Shown one piece after another: positions 5,065-12,894 of a stretch of 32,794 bases of DNA. Within the stretch, counting starts at the first letter, position 1. Every line of letters starts with the position of its first letter. The notes beneath the pieces are model-generated. The model saw nothing but the letters and a program-made list of their open reading frames with translations, did no database searches and was not told the DNA's origin. This DNA comes from Bacteroidaceae bacterium. Its GTDB lineage: Bacteria; Bacteroidota; Bacteroidia; Bacteroidales; Bacteroidaceae. The DNA is taken from contig JAKSLR010000032.1 of assembly GCA_024401095.1 (NCBI GenBank), forward strand, positions 1 to 32,794, written 5' to 3'. A program made the position numbers and the translations under genes.

Positions 5065-6555
5065 ATGGCAAAAGACGTTACACTTTTTCCAGAGCAGGAG
5101 GTTCAGGACCTCCCTCTGGCAGATGCACCTCCGGTGGATTTAGAGGACGATGAGGATGACGACATGGTGTACAATCCCAAGTATAAGTGGACAAAGCTAC
5201 CGATTCCCGAAAAGGACCTGCCGCCTATTCTCCGGGAGAACGTACAGGCAGCACCTCCTAACCGTAAGCATGCCGTACTTATGGCAGCACTGAGTCCGCT
5301 CTGTGCATTGGCTACCAGAATCCGCCTGAAGTACCCCTTTGACAAGCGCTTGCATTCTCTTTTACTGCAAGTCATAGTTGAAGCGCCCCCCTCTACAGGT
5401 AAGGGTTTTACCGATAATCTGGTCACTCAGATCATTGATCCTACACTCACGGCTCACGATGATGCGGAGCGCCTCAGAGAACAGATCTACAGAGAGACCA
5501 AGAATGCCAAGAAAAGCGGAAACTGCGGGGAACCTCCTAAAACCACTATCCGATGTCTGCCTGCAAACACCAGTAAGACGGTACTGAACAAGAGAGCTGA
5601 CATGTACAAGCGAATCCTGGGCGACTATACTACTTTCTGGATGTATGCCGAGGAATTAGCCCAGTTGACCGAAGCCGGCAAGCAGTCGTACAGTAACCTG
5701 CGTACCATCATGCGAGTAGCATACGACCTGGGGTCTAAGTTTGGTCAGGATTTTGCCTCCGAGAATTCCTATTCTGCGGTATCAGACATTAATATCTGTT
5801 CTCTCTTCTGTGCCACACCCAACGATGTGGACGACTTCATGGACAAGAAGAGCATCCTGGGCGGTAACGTGACCCGAAACATCCTCATTCAGCTGGACGA
5901 TGAATTAGGTGCCGATCCTGCAGAATTCAAGGAGCTGACCGAAGCTCAGGAACAGCTTGTGAGTGACATCCTGCAGGAGATGATGGACGACTGCTATACC
6001 AGCGAAGGTGCTCTGCAACCTACCATACTGCTTGACATGAAGTGGCTGGAGAAAGACATCCGCCGCTGGTGCAAGAAGAAAGCTGAAGAAGCGCTAAAGT
6101 CGGGCAACAATGCCTTGGATGTGTTCCGCAAGCGTTCCAGCGTGAGTGCCTTTCGTGCATCGGCCCTCTGCTATTACCTGTACCTGCTGGAAAAGGGGAT
6201 TGACATACACCGGTTCTGCAAGGGGGAGGTCACTCTGCCTGAGAAGGAGCTGCTAACCGTACAGCGATATGTGCGCAAGCTCTACAAGTACTTCTGTGAG
6301 AGCATTCTGGGCAGCATGATGAACCGCTGGGGTGCCAAGTACAATGAGCTGAACAAGAAGCGCATGGAAGGGGTGGAATACAAGACAGACGAACGCCTTA
6401 TTGACCAGCTGACCACCCTCTTCACCAGACAGCAGATAGACCTGCTGATCAAAGAAAACGGCAACCTGACCCAATCGCGTTTCTTCATCAGCCAATGGAA
6501 GGCCAAAGGCTGGATAGAGAAGATAGCCAAGAACCAGTATCGTAAATTGATTTAA
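5065..6555 (+). CDS. DUF3987-type replication ATPase/helicase
   Basis: This 496-residue protein matches DUF3987-type P-loop proteins of mobile elements, thought to be primase-associated helicases. After an acidic N-terminal tail (1-35), the P-loop is APPSTGKG (107-114); it has Gly instead of Ser/Thr after the lysine. Further downstream come a Walker-B-like FWMYAEELAQL, a long helical segment, and a sensor-1-like strand (INICSLFCATPND). The C terminus has a wing-like segment ending AKGWIEKIAKNQYRKLI, typical of a winged-helix DNA-binding end. ATG 5065 is chosen; an upstream alternative start would overlap the previous gene. It is followed after 5 bp by the primase gene. Confidence 0.8.
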   Translation: MAKDVTLFPEQEVQDLPLADAPPVDLEDDEDDDMVYNPKYKWTKLPIPEKDLPPILRENVQAAPPNRKHAVLMAALSPLCALATRIRLKYPFDKRLHSLLLQVIVEAPPSTGKGFTDNLVTQIIDPTLTAHDDAERLREQIYRETKNAKKSGNCGEPPKTTIRCLPANTSKTVLNKRADMYKRILGDYTTFWMYAEELAQLTEAGKQSYSNLRTIMRVAYDLGSKFGQDFASENSYSAVSDINICSLFCATPNDVDDFMDKKSILGGNVTRNILIQLDDELGADPAEFKELTEAQEQLVSDILQEMMDDCYTSEGALQPTILLDMKWLEKDIRRWCKKKAEEALKSGNNALDVFRKRSSVSAFRASALCYYLYLLEKGIDIHRFCKGEVTLPEKELLTVQRYVRKLYKYFCESILGSMMNRWGAKYNELNKKRMEGVEYKTDERLIDQLTTLFTRQQIDLLIKENGNLTQSRFFISQWKAKGWIEKIAKNQYRKLI

Positions 6556-6560
6556 TTAAG

Positions 6561-7517
6561 ATGTTAGACAAATTTGATATAGAAAAGCTTCAGGACCTGC
6601 CCATAGAGCAGGTTGCTGGGGCACTGGCAATCCGTGTGGTGCGCCATAAGGCCGTGTGTCCGTTTCATGATGACACCCGTCCTTCGTTGACCTTTAACAT
6701 AAAAAAGAACCGCTACCGCTGCTATGTATGTGGTGCCCGTGGTGGCGTGATTGACTTGGTGATGAACACCCAAGGCTGGAATTTCTACGAGTCCTGCCAG
6801 TGGCTTGCCCGGGAGTTCGGGATTATCCTTTCAGAGGACGGTAAGGACTACCATCAGAAGCAAGTAAAGCAGCAGACCCGTGTCATCCAAAAGAATAATG
6901 TTCAAGAAAGAACGCCCGACATCCCATACCTGACACGCCTGATGGCACAGCCTGTCTTGAATGCCGAAGCAGAACATTTCCTGTTTTGCGAGCGCAGGCT
7001 TTCCCGTGAAGTCATCCGTGAGTTAGGTATCAGCAGTATTTCCTACAGTTGCCCCATGAGCAGCAGCCCACGGACAGCCTATTTCGACGGTCCTGCTTTA
7101 CTGATACCTTACAGGGATATAGAAGGCAATCTGATGAGCGTACAGAGCCGTTATCTGGGTAAAGAGGGCAAGCCAAGATTCCGTTTTCCGAAAGGCTCCA
7201 CCTGTCACATCTTCAATCTGCCGGTTCTGAAGGATCTTCCCAAAGGTTCCAACCTTTATCTGGCAGAAGGTGTCAGTGATTGTCTGGCTTACCTCAGTAA
7301 GGGTTTGTATGCTGTGGCCATACCATCTAGCACATTGCTCAAGGAAGAAGATGCGAAGCTCCTCAACGGATTCACGCTTCATATCTGTCCAGATTCCGAT
7401 GAACCGGGAGAAAGACTTTTCTTTCAGTTGCGAGCTATTTTCCCCAAGATTATCCGTCATCAGCTTCCTGCAGGCTTCAAGGACATTGGCCAGTATTGGG
7501 CAGCTATAAAATGTTAA
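6561..7517 (+). CDS. DNA primase, CHC2 zinc finger plus Toprim
   Basis: A CHC2-type zinc finger is visible as C33-x2-H36...C54-x2-C57 (VCPFHDD, RCYVCGARGG). A central region of about 100 residues links it to a Toprim domain: the glutamate at 236 (LAEGVSD) and the DxD at 278-280 (PDSDEPG), followed by a lysine-aspartate (KDIGQY). At 318 residues it lacks the helicase-binding C-terminal domain of chromosomal DnaG, as expected for a mobile-element primase that works with a separate ATPase. It should make RNA primers for replication of the element. Its stop codon lies inside the first unit of the GTTAATTT repeat. Confidence 0.88.
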   Translation: MLDKFDIEKLQDLPIEQVAGALAIRVVRHKAVCPFHDDTRPSLTFNIKKNRYRCYVCGARGGVIDLVMNTQGWNFYESCQWLAREFGIILSEDGKDYHQKQVKQQTRVIQKNNVQERTPDIPYLTRLMAQPVLNAEAEHFLFCERRLSREVIRELGISSISYSCPMSSSPRTAYFDGPALLIPYRDIEGNLMSVQSRYLGKEGKPRFRFPKGSTCHIFNLPVLKDLPKGSNLYLAEGVSDCLAYLSKGLYAVAIPSSTLLKEEDAKLLNGFTLHICPDSDEPGERLFFQLRAIFPKIIRHQLPAGFKDIGQYWAAIKC

Positions 7518-7536
7518 TTTGTTAATTTGTTAATTT
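7513..7536. repeat. GTTAATTT x3 between primase stop and next start
   Basis: There are three perfect GTTAATTT units. The primase TAA (7515-7517) is within the first unit, and the DUF5675 start codon follows the third directly. Changes in copy number would alter the spacing and initiation context in 8-nt steps. The same octamer occurs in the gap at 1761-2155. Confidence 0.8.
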
Positions 7537-7896
7537 ATGGATATCATTATAAAACGTTACCTTCAGAAGACCGACACAACCAATGGAGAACTCTTTATAG
7601 ACAATCATCACGTGTGCGATACAGCTGAAAACACCCATTACATGCTGGAAGCAGGTATCTATCCTGTGCAATTAACAGAAGACCCCATCTTTCATCGCAA
7701 GTTCCCCCATCTTGGGGCCGGTTGCAACATCCGTTTCGGGAATGGGGTGTATAACCTGGAAGACAGCACCATCCTTGTAGGGACTTACATTGCCCCTGGG
7801 TGCCTATGTCGGTCACGCATCGCCTTTGATACACTGTATGAGCGCATTCGCAAATCGGCCGAAAGAGGCCATCAAATCACTTTAACCATTGAGTAA
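7537..7896 (+). CDS. DUF5675 family protein
   Basis: The 119 residues fit DUF5675, a small beta-rich phage-associated domain. The N terminus IIIKRYLQKTDTTNGELFIDN, then H-x-VCDTAEN, and the glycine turn EAGIYPVQL match the family pattern (a basic strand, T-x-G-x-L-x-I-D-x, DT-x-E, and x-G-x-Y-P-V). The ending has IRFGNGVYNLEDSTILVG, resembling the family's final N-x-x-x-D-(S/T)-x-G-C-I-L-V-G. No signal peptide is seen. The family is often found next to phage lysozymes and is suspected to act in lysis or cell-wall work, but its activity is unknown. It is the first of three lysis-type genes. Confidence 0.7.
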   Translation: MDIIIKRYLQKTDTTNGELFIDNHHVCDTAENTHYMLEAGIYPVQLTEDPIFHRKFPHLGAGCNIRFGNGVYNLEDSTILVGTYIAPGCLCRSRIAFDTLYERIRKSAERGHQITLTIE

Positions 7897-7913
7897 ATAA
7901 AAGAATATAAATT

Positions 7914-8402
7914 ATGAATTTACGTTTATCAGAACATTTTATTCTTGCAGAGTTTGAACGCTCTGCCACTGCTAAAGTCCTTGGCATTGACAACACAGTT
8001 CCATCGCAGTTTATCCCTCGTATGGAACAGCTCTGCAAGGTATGCCTTGAACCACTCCGTGAGTTTGCCGGTCAGCCCATCATCATCAGTTCTGGCTATC
8101 GTTGTCCGGTGTTGAACCAGAAGGTGGGTGGTGCGTATGCCAGCCAGCACACCCTGGGTGAGGCAGCCGACATCCAGCTTCCAAAGACCGCTTATTCCGA
8201 TTGGGATGACAACAAATCCCATACGGATATGGAGTTGGCCAAAAGCTGGCTCTCCTTTCTGGAGTTCCATACTGATTATGACCAGCTTATTCTTGAAACC
8301 GTGAATGGACGCGATTACTGGATTCACATCTCTTGCAAGAAGAATCGCTCTAAAAACCGACATCAAGTGATCCGTGAATTACATAAAAGTGCAGGTAAAT
8401 GA
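7914..8402 (+). CDS. M15-type (D-Ala-D-Ala) peptidase, probable endolysin
   Basis: The M15 zinc peptidase pattern is clear: SSGYRCPVLN then S-x-H79-x6-D86 (SQHTLGEAADI) for zinc binding, and a second metal histidine H138 in YWIHIS, with E128 as a plausible catalytic acid. At 162 residues it matches the small M15_3 form found in phages, which cuts cell-wall cross-links. It has no signal peptide, so release would need a holin or other pore. It overlaps the next gene by 4 bp (ATGA), so the two are translated together. The context of primase, DUF5675 and spanin-like genes supports an endolysin role over housekeeping carboxypeptidase. Confidence 0.82.
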   Translation: MNLRLSEHFILAEFERSATAKVLGIDNTVPSQFIPRMEQLCKVCLEPLREFAGQPIIISSGYRCPVLNQKVGGAYASQHTLGEAADIQLPKTAYSDWDDNKSHTDMELAKSWLSFLEFHTDYDQLILETVNGRDYWIHISCKKNRSKNRHQVIRELHKSAGK

Positions 8403-8788
8403 AAAACATCTTATTATTGATTCCTTTCCTTATGTGCTGCTCTTGTGGCAGCACCAAGGTTACTACACAGCTGGTTCGTGATATCCATACCGATACGGTT
8501 TATCTGAGCAGCATGCAGTATGACAGCATTTATATCTATCAGGATAAGCTGGTTGACCGTTCTCGTGACACTCTCTATATAAAGGATAAATTCATAGAGT
8601 ACAGGTATAAGCTTTTAAAAGATACGGTAAGGGTAGTGGAGCGTGACTCCATTCCATACGAAGTCACCGTAACAGAGGTAAAGGAAATTACCCGTCCTCT
8701 CATTTGGTTCGACCGCACTTGTAGAGCCTGCTTCTGGATCTGCACAGGTGGCATGCTCATCATCTTGTTAAACCATAAAGAGCCGTAG
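8399..8788 (+). CDS. Lipoprotein with C-terminal membrane segment, u-spanin-like
   Basis: The 129 residues start with a short hydrophobic signal and cysteine cluster (LLIPFLMCCSC, C13/C14/C16), a lipoprotein-type cleavage region. The middle is a periodic, charged stretch with repeated D-(S/T)-(I/V/L)-Y units (DTVY, DSIY, DTLY, DTVR, DSIPY), likely an elongated beta/coiled rod. Near the C terminus is a hydrophobic segment (about 108-124, CFWICTGGMLIILLN). A lipid anchor at one end and a membrane helix at the other is the layout of unimolecular spanins such as phage T1 gp11, which join and fuse inner and outer membranes at lysis. It overlaps the peptidase gene by 4 bp. The assignment is by layout, not sequence match. 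Confidence 0.6.
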   Translation: MKNILLLIPFLMCCSCGSTKVTTQLVRDIHTDTVYLSSMQYDSIYIYQDKLVDRSRDTLYIKDKFIEYRYKLLKDTVRVVERDSIPYEVTVTEVKEITRPLIWFDRTCRACFWICTGGMLIILLNHKEP

Positions 8789-8807
8789 TATTTCTGCGGC
8801 TTTTTTT
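8778..8807 (+). terminator. Intrinsic terminator overlapping the spanin stop codon
   Basis: AGCCGTAG (8781-8788) pairs with CTGCGGCT (8794-8801) with one G-T wobble and a five-base loop, followed by seven T (8801-8807). The TAG stop (8786-8788) is part of the stem. It marks the 3' end of the cassette transcript. Confidence 0.8.
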
Positions 8808-8895
8808 GTACTAATATATGGTCATGCGTCACAATAGTCACAATAATCACAGTTTAAAATGAATACCCACATGCAATTCACACAACATTTTCAGC

Positions 8896-9189
8896 CTAGA
8901 AGGATGCTACAACTTTTTTGTTCTTTAACGACCATACGAATAATCGTGGTGTCCCGCTCGGAATAGAGTAGTCTATGAACAAACAGTAATCTTCATTTAA
9001 GTTATGCCTTTTGATAACCTTCATTGCAGAATTTGCTCTTTGCTCCATATTTTCATAATAATTGTTATCCGGCATCTCTGGTAATAGATCACCATAGTAT
9101 TTATATGCCCAGTATCCAACAAAAGAGAGTGAGGTTGTTATGAAAACTAATACTGTTAAGAGTATAATCTTTGTTCGTCTGACTGCCAT
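8896..9189 (-). pseudogene. N-terminal stub of a murein L,D-transpeptidase
   Basis: The 97 residues have an N-terminal signal anchor (about 7-25) and then match the start of Bacteroides murein L,D-transpeptidase catalytic-family (YkuD_2) proteins: AMKVIKRHNLNEDYCLFID, then SIPSGTPRLFVW. Full family members go on for about 100 more residues with the HG...SxxG catalytic part. Here a TAG follows VVASF and none of the three frames beyond it continues the family, so the 3' half is deleted. No catalytic residues remain, so it should be inactive. ATG 9189 is chosen; a TTG at 9198 would add three residues. It ends about 90 bp from the cassette terminator and probably marks the right edge of accessory DNA. 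Confidence 0.7.
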
Positions 9190-9324
9190 AATATTCAATT
9201 TTTACGGTGCAAAATAACTAACATTGCTCGGCCTAAAAGAAGAAACTGGCGTCAGTTGTATGAATTACCTTACTTTTTGTATGAAAATACCTCTTGTCAT
9301 TTTGGTAAACTCGCCTGCAAAACC

Positions 9325-10896
9325 TTACCCTAGAATATACCGCTCGATATTGCGTGTCTGGCTACTGAAGTTCATGCCTATGCGGATAATCTGCTGACCA
9401 TCCATTTCGAATGGTAATGTGTAGTTCTTGTCTGTGATCTGCTCCAGTGCTTCCTCGGCTGTACCATCCAGTTTGAACTCCATCACATAGCAGAACTTTT
9501 GGGTCTTGATGACCATATCAATACGGCCCTCTGAGGTGTGGTATTCAGCCTGAGTGTAGAAGCCCATAAGACGGGAAATGATAAAGAGTACATTCTGATA
9601 ATGGTTCTCCAGGTCTTTCACCAGTTCATAAGGCGTTCCGGCAAAGAAAGATTTCAAGCGGTTGATGAACTGCTCGGTGCGTCCATTTTCCACATCATCC
9701 ACAAAGCACTGGATTTGGAAAGCACTCTCTACCGCATTGATGCGGGTATAGAATGGTATCAGGAATTTCAGGAATCCTTCTTCCACTTCCTTGTTCGGGA
9801 AATCCAGTAAATAAGTGCCAAAGCGGGAATTGTAACTTTTTATGGTCAGGTAGCCACTTTGGAAGATAACTGGAATAGGATTTGTATCGTGTCCGTCTAT
9901 TGAATTCAGTACATCGGCCGATGTCTGAGTCTTGGCCATGGCCTCCAGGTTATAATGATGCAGTTGGAGAAGAGTGACCAGATAGGTTGGCGTACCCGTC
10001 TCGAACCAATAGCTGCCGAATTTCTTTTTATTCAGTGTATTGAGTACACTGAACGGGTTGTATACTCCCGGTGAGTTTTCCTCAAAATGATATCCGTCAT
10101 AACGATGGCGAAGTGTCTCTACGCATTCGTCGTAGGTCATTCCGTTGGCCTTTGCCAGAACATCAATCTCTGCAGGGAAAGATGCCTCTATCTCTTGCTC
10201 TGTCAGACCACAGATATCCCAGTACTCGGCATCCATACTGATGTCGTTCAGGTTATTCAGGTCACTGAACACACTCACCTTGCCAAACTTGGTCACTCCC
10301 GTCAGTAGGGCAAACTTGATGCAACCGTCCATGGATTTCAGGGCTCCGTAGAATCCCTTCAGCGTATCGCGGAACTCTTGCTGGAGGGAATCATTGCCAA
10401 TAGCCTGCAGCATGGGCTTGTCGTATTCGTCAACCAGAATAACTACTCTATGACCCGTTTTTTCATAGGCTCTCTTGATAACACCCTGGAAACGACGTCC
10501 AAACCCAATTTCCACAGGATTCCGGCCATAGAGTTGTTCCCATTCTGTCAAGGTTTCATTTAATACATTTTCAAGCGCTTCAATACAGTCATATTTTTGT
10601 GTATTTAAATCCAGATGCAGCACAGGATGGACCTGCCAGGTAATATCCGGTTGGTCTGCTATGGCCAAACGCTGGCCAATGGTACCGTCAAACAGTTCTT
10701 TCTTTCCATTGAACAGTGCATGGATGGTGGACATGAGCAGTGACTTTCCGAACCTTCTTGGACGGGATAGGAAATAATAGCACCCTTGACTTACCATCTG
10801 GTAAATCTGTTTGGTCTTATCGGCATAGAAACATCCCTCTCTACGCAACTTTTCAAATTCCTGTATGCCAATAGGCAATTTTTGAAGTGTACTCAT
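9325..10896 (-). CDS. AAA-ATPase-like protein with PD-(D/E)XK nuclease domain
   Basis: The N terminus is typical of the AAA-ATPase_like (PF09820) family: LPIGIQEFEKLRREGCFYADKT, the modified P-loop SRPRRFGKS (44-52) and Walker B VVILVDEYDKPM (D156/E157). The C-terminal part is a PD-(D/E)XK_9 nuclease-like domain, with D460 (GRIDMV) and E473-F-K475 (VMEFKLDG). At 523 residues it is full length. The family is strongly expanded in Bacteroides and often found in accessory regions; its role is unknown, with suggestions of mobile-element or defence functions. It stands alone, with a promoter at 10916-10923. It is not obviously connected to either flanking operon. Confidence 0.88.
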   Translation of the reverse strand: MSTLQKLPIGIQEFEKLRREGCFYADKTKQIYQMVSQGCYYFLSRPRRFGKSLLMSTIHALFNGKKELFDGTIGQRLAIADQPDITWQVHPVLHLDLNTQKYDCIEALENVLNETLTEWEQLYGRNPVEIGFGRRFQGVIKRAYEKTGHRVVILVDEYDKPMLQAIGNDSLQQEFRDTLKGFYGALKSMDGCIKFALLTGVTKFGKVSVFSDLNNLNDISMDAEYWDICGLTEQEIEASFPAEIDVLAKANGMTYDECVETLRHRYDGYHFEENSPGVYNPFSVLNTLNKKKFGSYWFETGTPTYLVTLLQLHHYNLEAMAKTQTSADVLNSIDGHDTNPIPVIFQSGYLTIKSYNSRFGTYLLDFPNKEVEEGFLKFLIPFYTRINAVESAFQIQCFVDDVENGRTEQFINRLKSFFAGTPYELVKDLENHYQNVLFIISRLMGFYTQAEYHTSEGRIDMVIKTQKFCYVMEFKLDGTAEEALEQITDKNYTLPFEMDGQQIIRIGMNFSSQTRNIERYILG

Positions 10897-10915
10897 ATTC
10901 TAAATACTTTGGTTG

Positions 10916-10923
10916 CAAATATA
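10916..10923 (-). promoter_or_regulatory. -7 box of the AAA-ATPase gene
   Basis: TATATTTG on the minus strand matches TAnnTTTG, about 20 bp before the ATG at 10896. The upstream element is weak (A-rich spacer), so the call rests on the -7 box and position. Confidence 0.55.
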
Positions 10924-10968
10924 CTTTTTTTTCTGAAAACACATACTAGATAATTGAAAAGATTCACG

Positions 10969-11568
10969 TCAACGTTTATCAACGATGGTGGCACCGGGGT
11001 ATTTCTGGGCATTATAAGCAACCAACTGGGCCGGGATATTCGTCTTTATATTAGAATAGGTTATAGTGGTGCTGATAATACCGCTCTTTACGTGGATGGT
11101 CTTCGGATAAAAGTTCTGAGTGCTGACAGTCATTTCTGCCGATGAAGGTGCATCCTTGGTCTTGTTTCCTTTCTGCTTCTTGAAACGGAGTACATAAGCA
11201 TCTTTGGCTTTTTCTATGGTCAGGTCGTATCCCGTGGAAAAGGTGGAGCTCATGTCCATCTGCATTCTCTCTTCTTTTTTTCGGGTAGAGATGGTAACCG
11301 TGTTTTTCTTCTTGTCGTAGGCATAGGTATTGGTGCCATTGACATACATGTCACCCTCATCTGTCTTGAAAAGAGACTGTTGTCCACGAACCGCCAAGGC
11401 TACCTGGAACTTCAGGCCCATAGCTTTGATCTGCAGGTCTGCACTATAGCCTTTCTCCTTGTTTAGTACATCCATGGTTTTCTCTAGCACCTGCCTTGCT
11501 GTCATTTGGGCAGACAAAGGCAGGGCCGACAAAACCGTGCACAGAAAGAACAATATGAATTTCTTCAT
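10969..11568 (-). CDS. LolA-like outer-membrane lipoprotein carrier protein
   Basis: A cleavable signal peptide (1-20, ending PLSAQ) leads into a LolA-like beta fold: TARQVLEKTMDVLNKEKGY, then repeated strands (SADLQIKAMGLKFQVAL, GDMYVNGTNTYAYDKKKNTVTIS) and a late ITYSNIKTN strand pair. It should be periplasmic and carry lipid-bearing or hydrophobic cargo between membranes. It belongs to the divergent LolA_2-type group of Bacteroidetes, so the cargo may not be standard lipoproteins. It is the last gene of the five-gene minus-strand operon, 12 bp after the permease gene. Confidence 0.78.
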   Translation of the reverse strand: MKKFILFFLCTVLSALPLSAQMTARQVLEKTMDVLNKEKGYSADLQIKAMGLKFQVALAVRGQQSLFKTDEGDMYVNGTNTYAYDKKKNTVTISTRKKEERMQMDMSSTFSTGYDLTIEKAKDAYVLRFKKQKGNKTKDAPSSAEMTVSTQNFYPKTIHVKSGIISTTITYSNIKTNIPAQLVAYNAQKYPGATIVDKR

Positions 11569-11580
11569 CGGCTCAATCTG

Positions 11581-12870
11581 TTATAAGAAAGCGTATTTCA
11601 GCACGAACAGAATGGCCAGGATAATCATACCCGGATTCAGATCCTTGTACTTGCCGCAACCCAGATGAATGAGTACCCAAGAGATCAATCCCATGAGAAT
11701 ACCGTCGGAGATAGAATAGGTGAGTGGCATGAAGGCAATGCAGATGAAACAAGGTATAGCCGAGATGTAGTCTTGGAAATTCACCTTGCGGATGTCGTGC
11801 ATCATCATGACACCTACCAGCACCAGTGCAGGAGCTGTGGCTTCGCCCGGAATGGACAGGAACAATGGTGCCAGGAACAGAGAAAGAGCAAAGCAGGTGG
11901 CAGCTGTGAAAGAGGTGAGACCGCTTCGGCCACCTACGTTTACACCTGAGGCACTTTCCACGTAGGTTGTAACTGTAGATGTACCCAGAACAGCTCCTAA
12001 AGTGGTTCCGATGGCATCGGCCATGAAGGCATCCTTGAGGTGAGGAATGTTTCCGTTCTCATCTACCATGCCGGCACGGTTGCTCACTCCGATGAGGGTA
12101 CCTATGGTATCGAACATGTCAATGAACAGGAAAGTGAGCACACAGATCACCATATCTACGCTCAATATACTTGCCCACTCAAACTGGCAGAACACTGGAG
12201 CCATGCTTGGAGGGGTACTTACAATAGAGGTGAAGTGAGTAACTCCCAATGGAATACCCACTACGGTAGTGACCAGAATACCGATGAGCAGTGCTCCTGT
12301 TACTCCGCGTACCAGCAGCACTGCACTGAGCAGAATACCCAGGCATGCCAACAGGACAGCAGGTTCATGCAGGTTGCCCAATGAAACCAGTGTAGAGGCG
12401 TTTGACGTAACGATTCCGGCATTCTTCAAGCCGATGAAGGCAATGAAAAGACCAATACCTGGTGAGATGGAGCGACGAAGCAGCAATGGCATGCAGTCTA
12501 CAATCTTCTGGCGTAAGCCGGTAAGGGTAAGCGCAATGAAGATGAGACCTTCCAGGAAGACGGCTGTGAGGGCAAACTGCCAGGTGTACCCCATGGTAAG
12601 CACGATGGTATAGGCGAAGAAGGCATTCAAGCCCATGCCCGGAGCCAGTGCAAAAGGAAGCTTGGCATAGAGTGCCATGACCAGTGTAGCTACCACAGCA
12701 GAAACTACGGTAGCAGTAAATACGGCACCACTGTCCATACCGGCATCGCTCAGGATGCTAGGGTTCACGGCCAGAATATAGGCCATGGTAAGGAAAGTTG
12801 TAATACCACCCATGATCTCCTTCTTGAGCGTCATGGTCTTGGAATTAAATCCGAAAATCTTAGTCAACAT
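11581..12870 (-). CDS. NCS2 family purine permease (AzgA-like)
   Basis: A 429-residue membrane protein with the AzgA-type NCS2 signature: MGGITTFLTMAYILAVNP near the N terminus, PFALAPGMGLNAFFAYT (helix 3), and SVDMVICVLTFLFIDMFDTIGTLIGV later. These are hallmark segments of the hypoxanthine/adenine/guanine-type H+ symporters, with about 12-14 helices. The TLKKEIMGG start and a short N terminus are typical. It imports purine bases across the inner membrane. Its place in an envelope operon is unusual. It lies 24 bp after the AmpG-like gene, so cotranscription is likely; functional coupling is not evident. Confidence 0.88.
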   Translation of the reverse strand: MLTKIFGFNSKTMTLKKEIMGGITTFLTMAYILAVNPSILSDAGMDSGAVFTATVVSAVVATLVMALYAKLPFALAPGMGLNAFFAYTIVLTMGYTWQFALTAVFLEGLIFIALTLTGLRQKIVDCMPLLLRRSISPGIGLFIAFIGLKNAGIVTSNASTLVSLGNLHEPAVLLACLGILLSAVLLVRGVTGALLIGILVTTVVGIPLGVTHFTSIVSTPPSMAPVFCQFEWASILSVDMVICVLTFLFIDMFDTIGTLIGVSNRAGMVDENGNIPHLKDAFMADAIGTTLGAVLGTSTVTTYVESASGVNVGGRSGLTSFTAATCFALSLFLAPLFLSIPGEATAPALVLVGVMMMHDIRKVNFQDYISAIPCFICIAFMPLTYSISDGILMGLISWVLIHLGCGKYKDLNPGMIILAILFVLKYAFL

Positions 12871-12894
12871 AGGTTTGGTTTTTTATAGTATTTT

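Noticed and set aside
7537..8788. Treating the M15 peptidase as housekeeping D-Ala-D-Ala carboxypeptidase
   Set aside because: It has no signal peptide and lies between phage-type genes, so an endolysin role fits better.
8828..8845. Two tandem GTCACAATA units as a CRISPR or attachment repeat
   Set aside because: They are nine bases long with no spacers, and no matching copy is seen at the left edge of the accessory block.
658..8922. TTTTTGTT at both edges of the accessory block as target-site duplication
   Set aside because: The match is short and T-rich, and no recombinase or terminal inverted repeat supports it.
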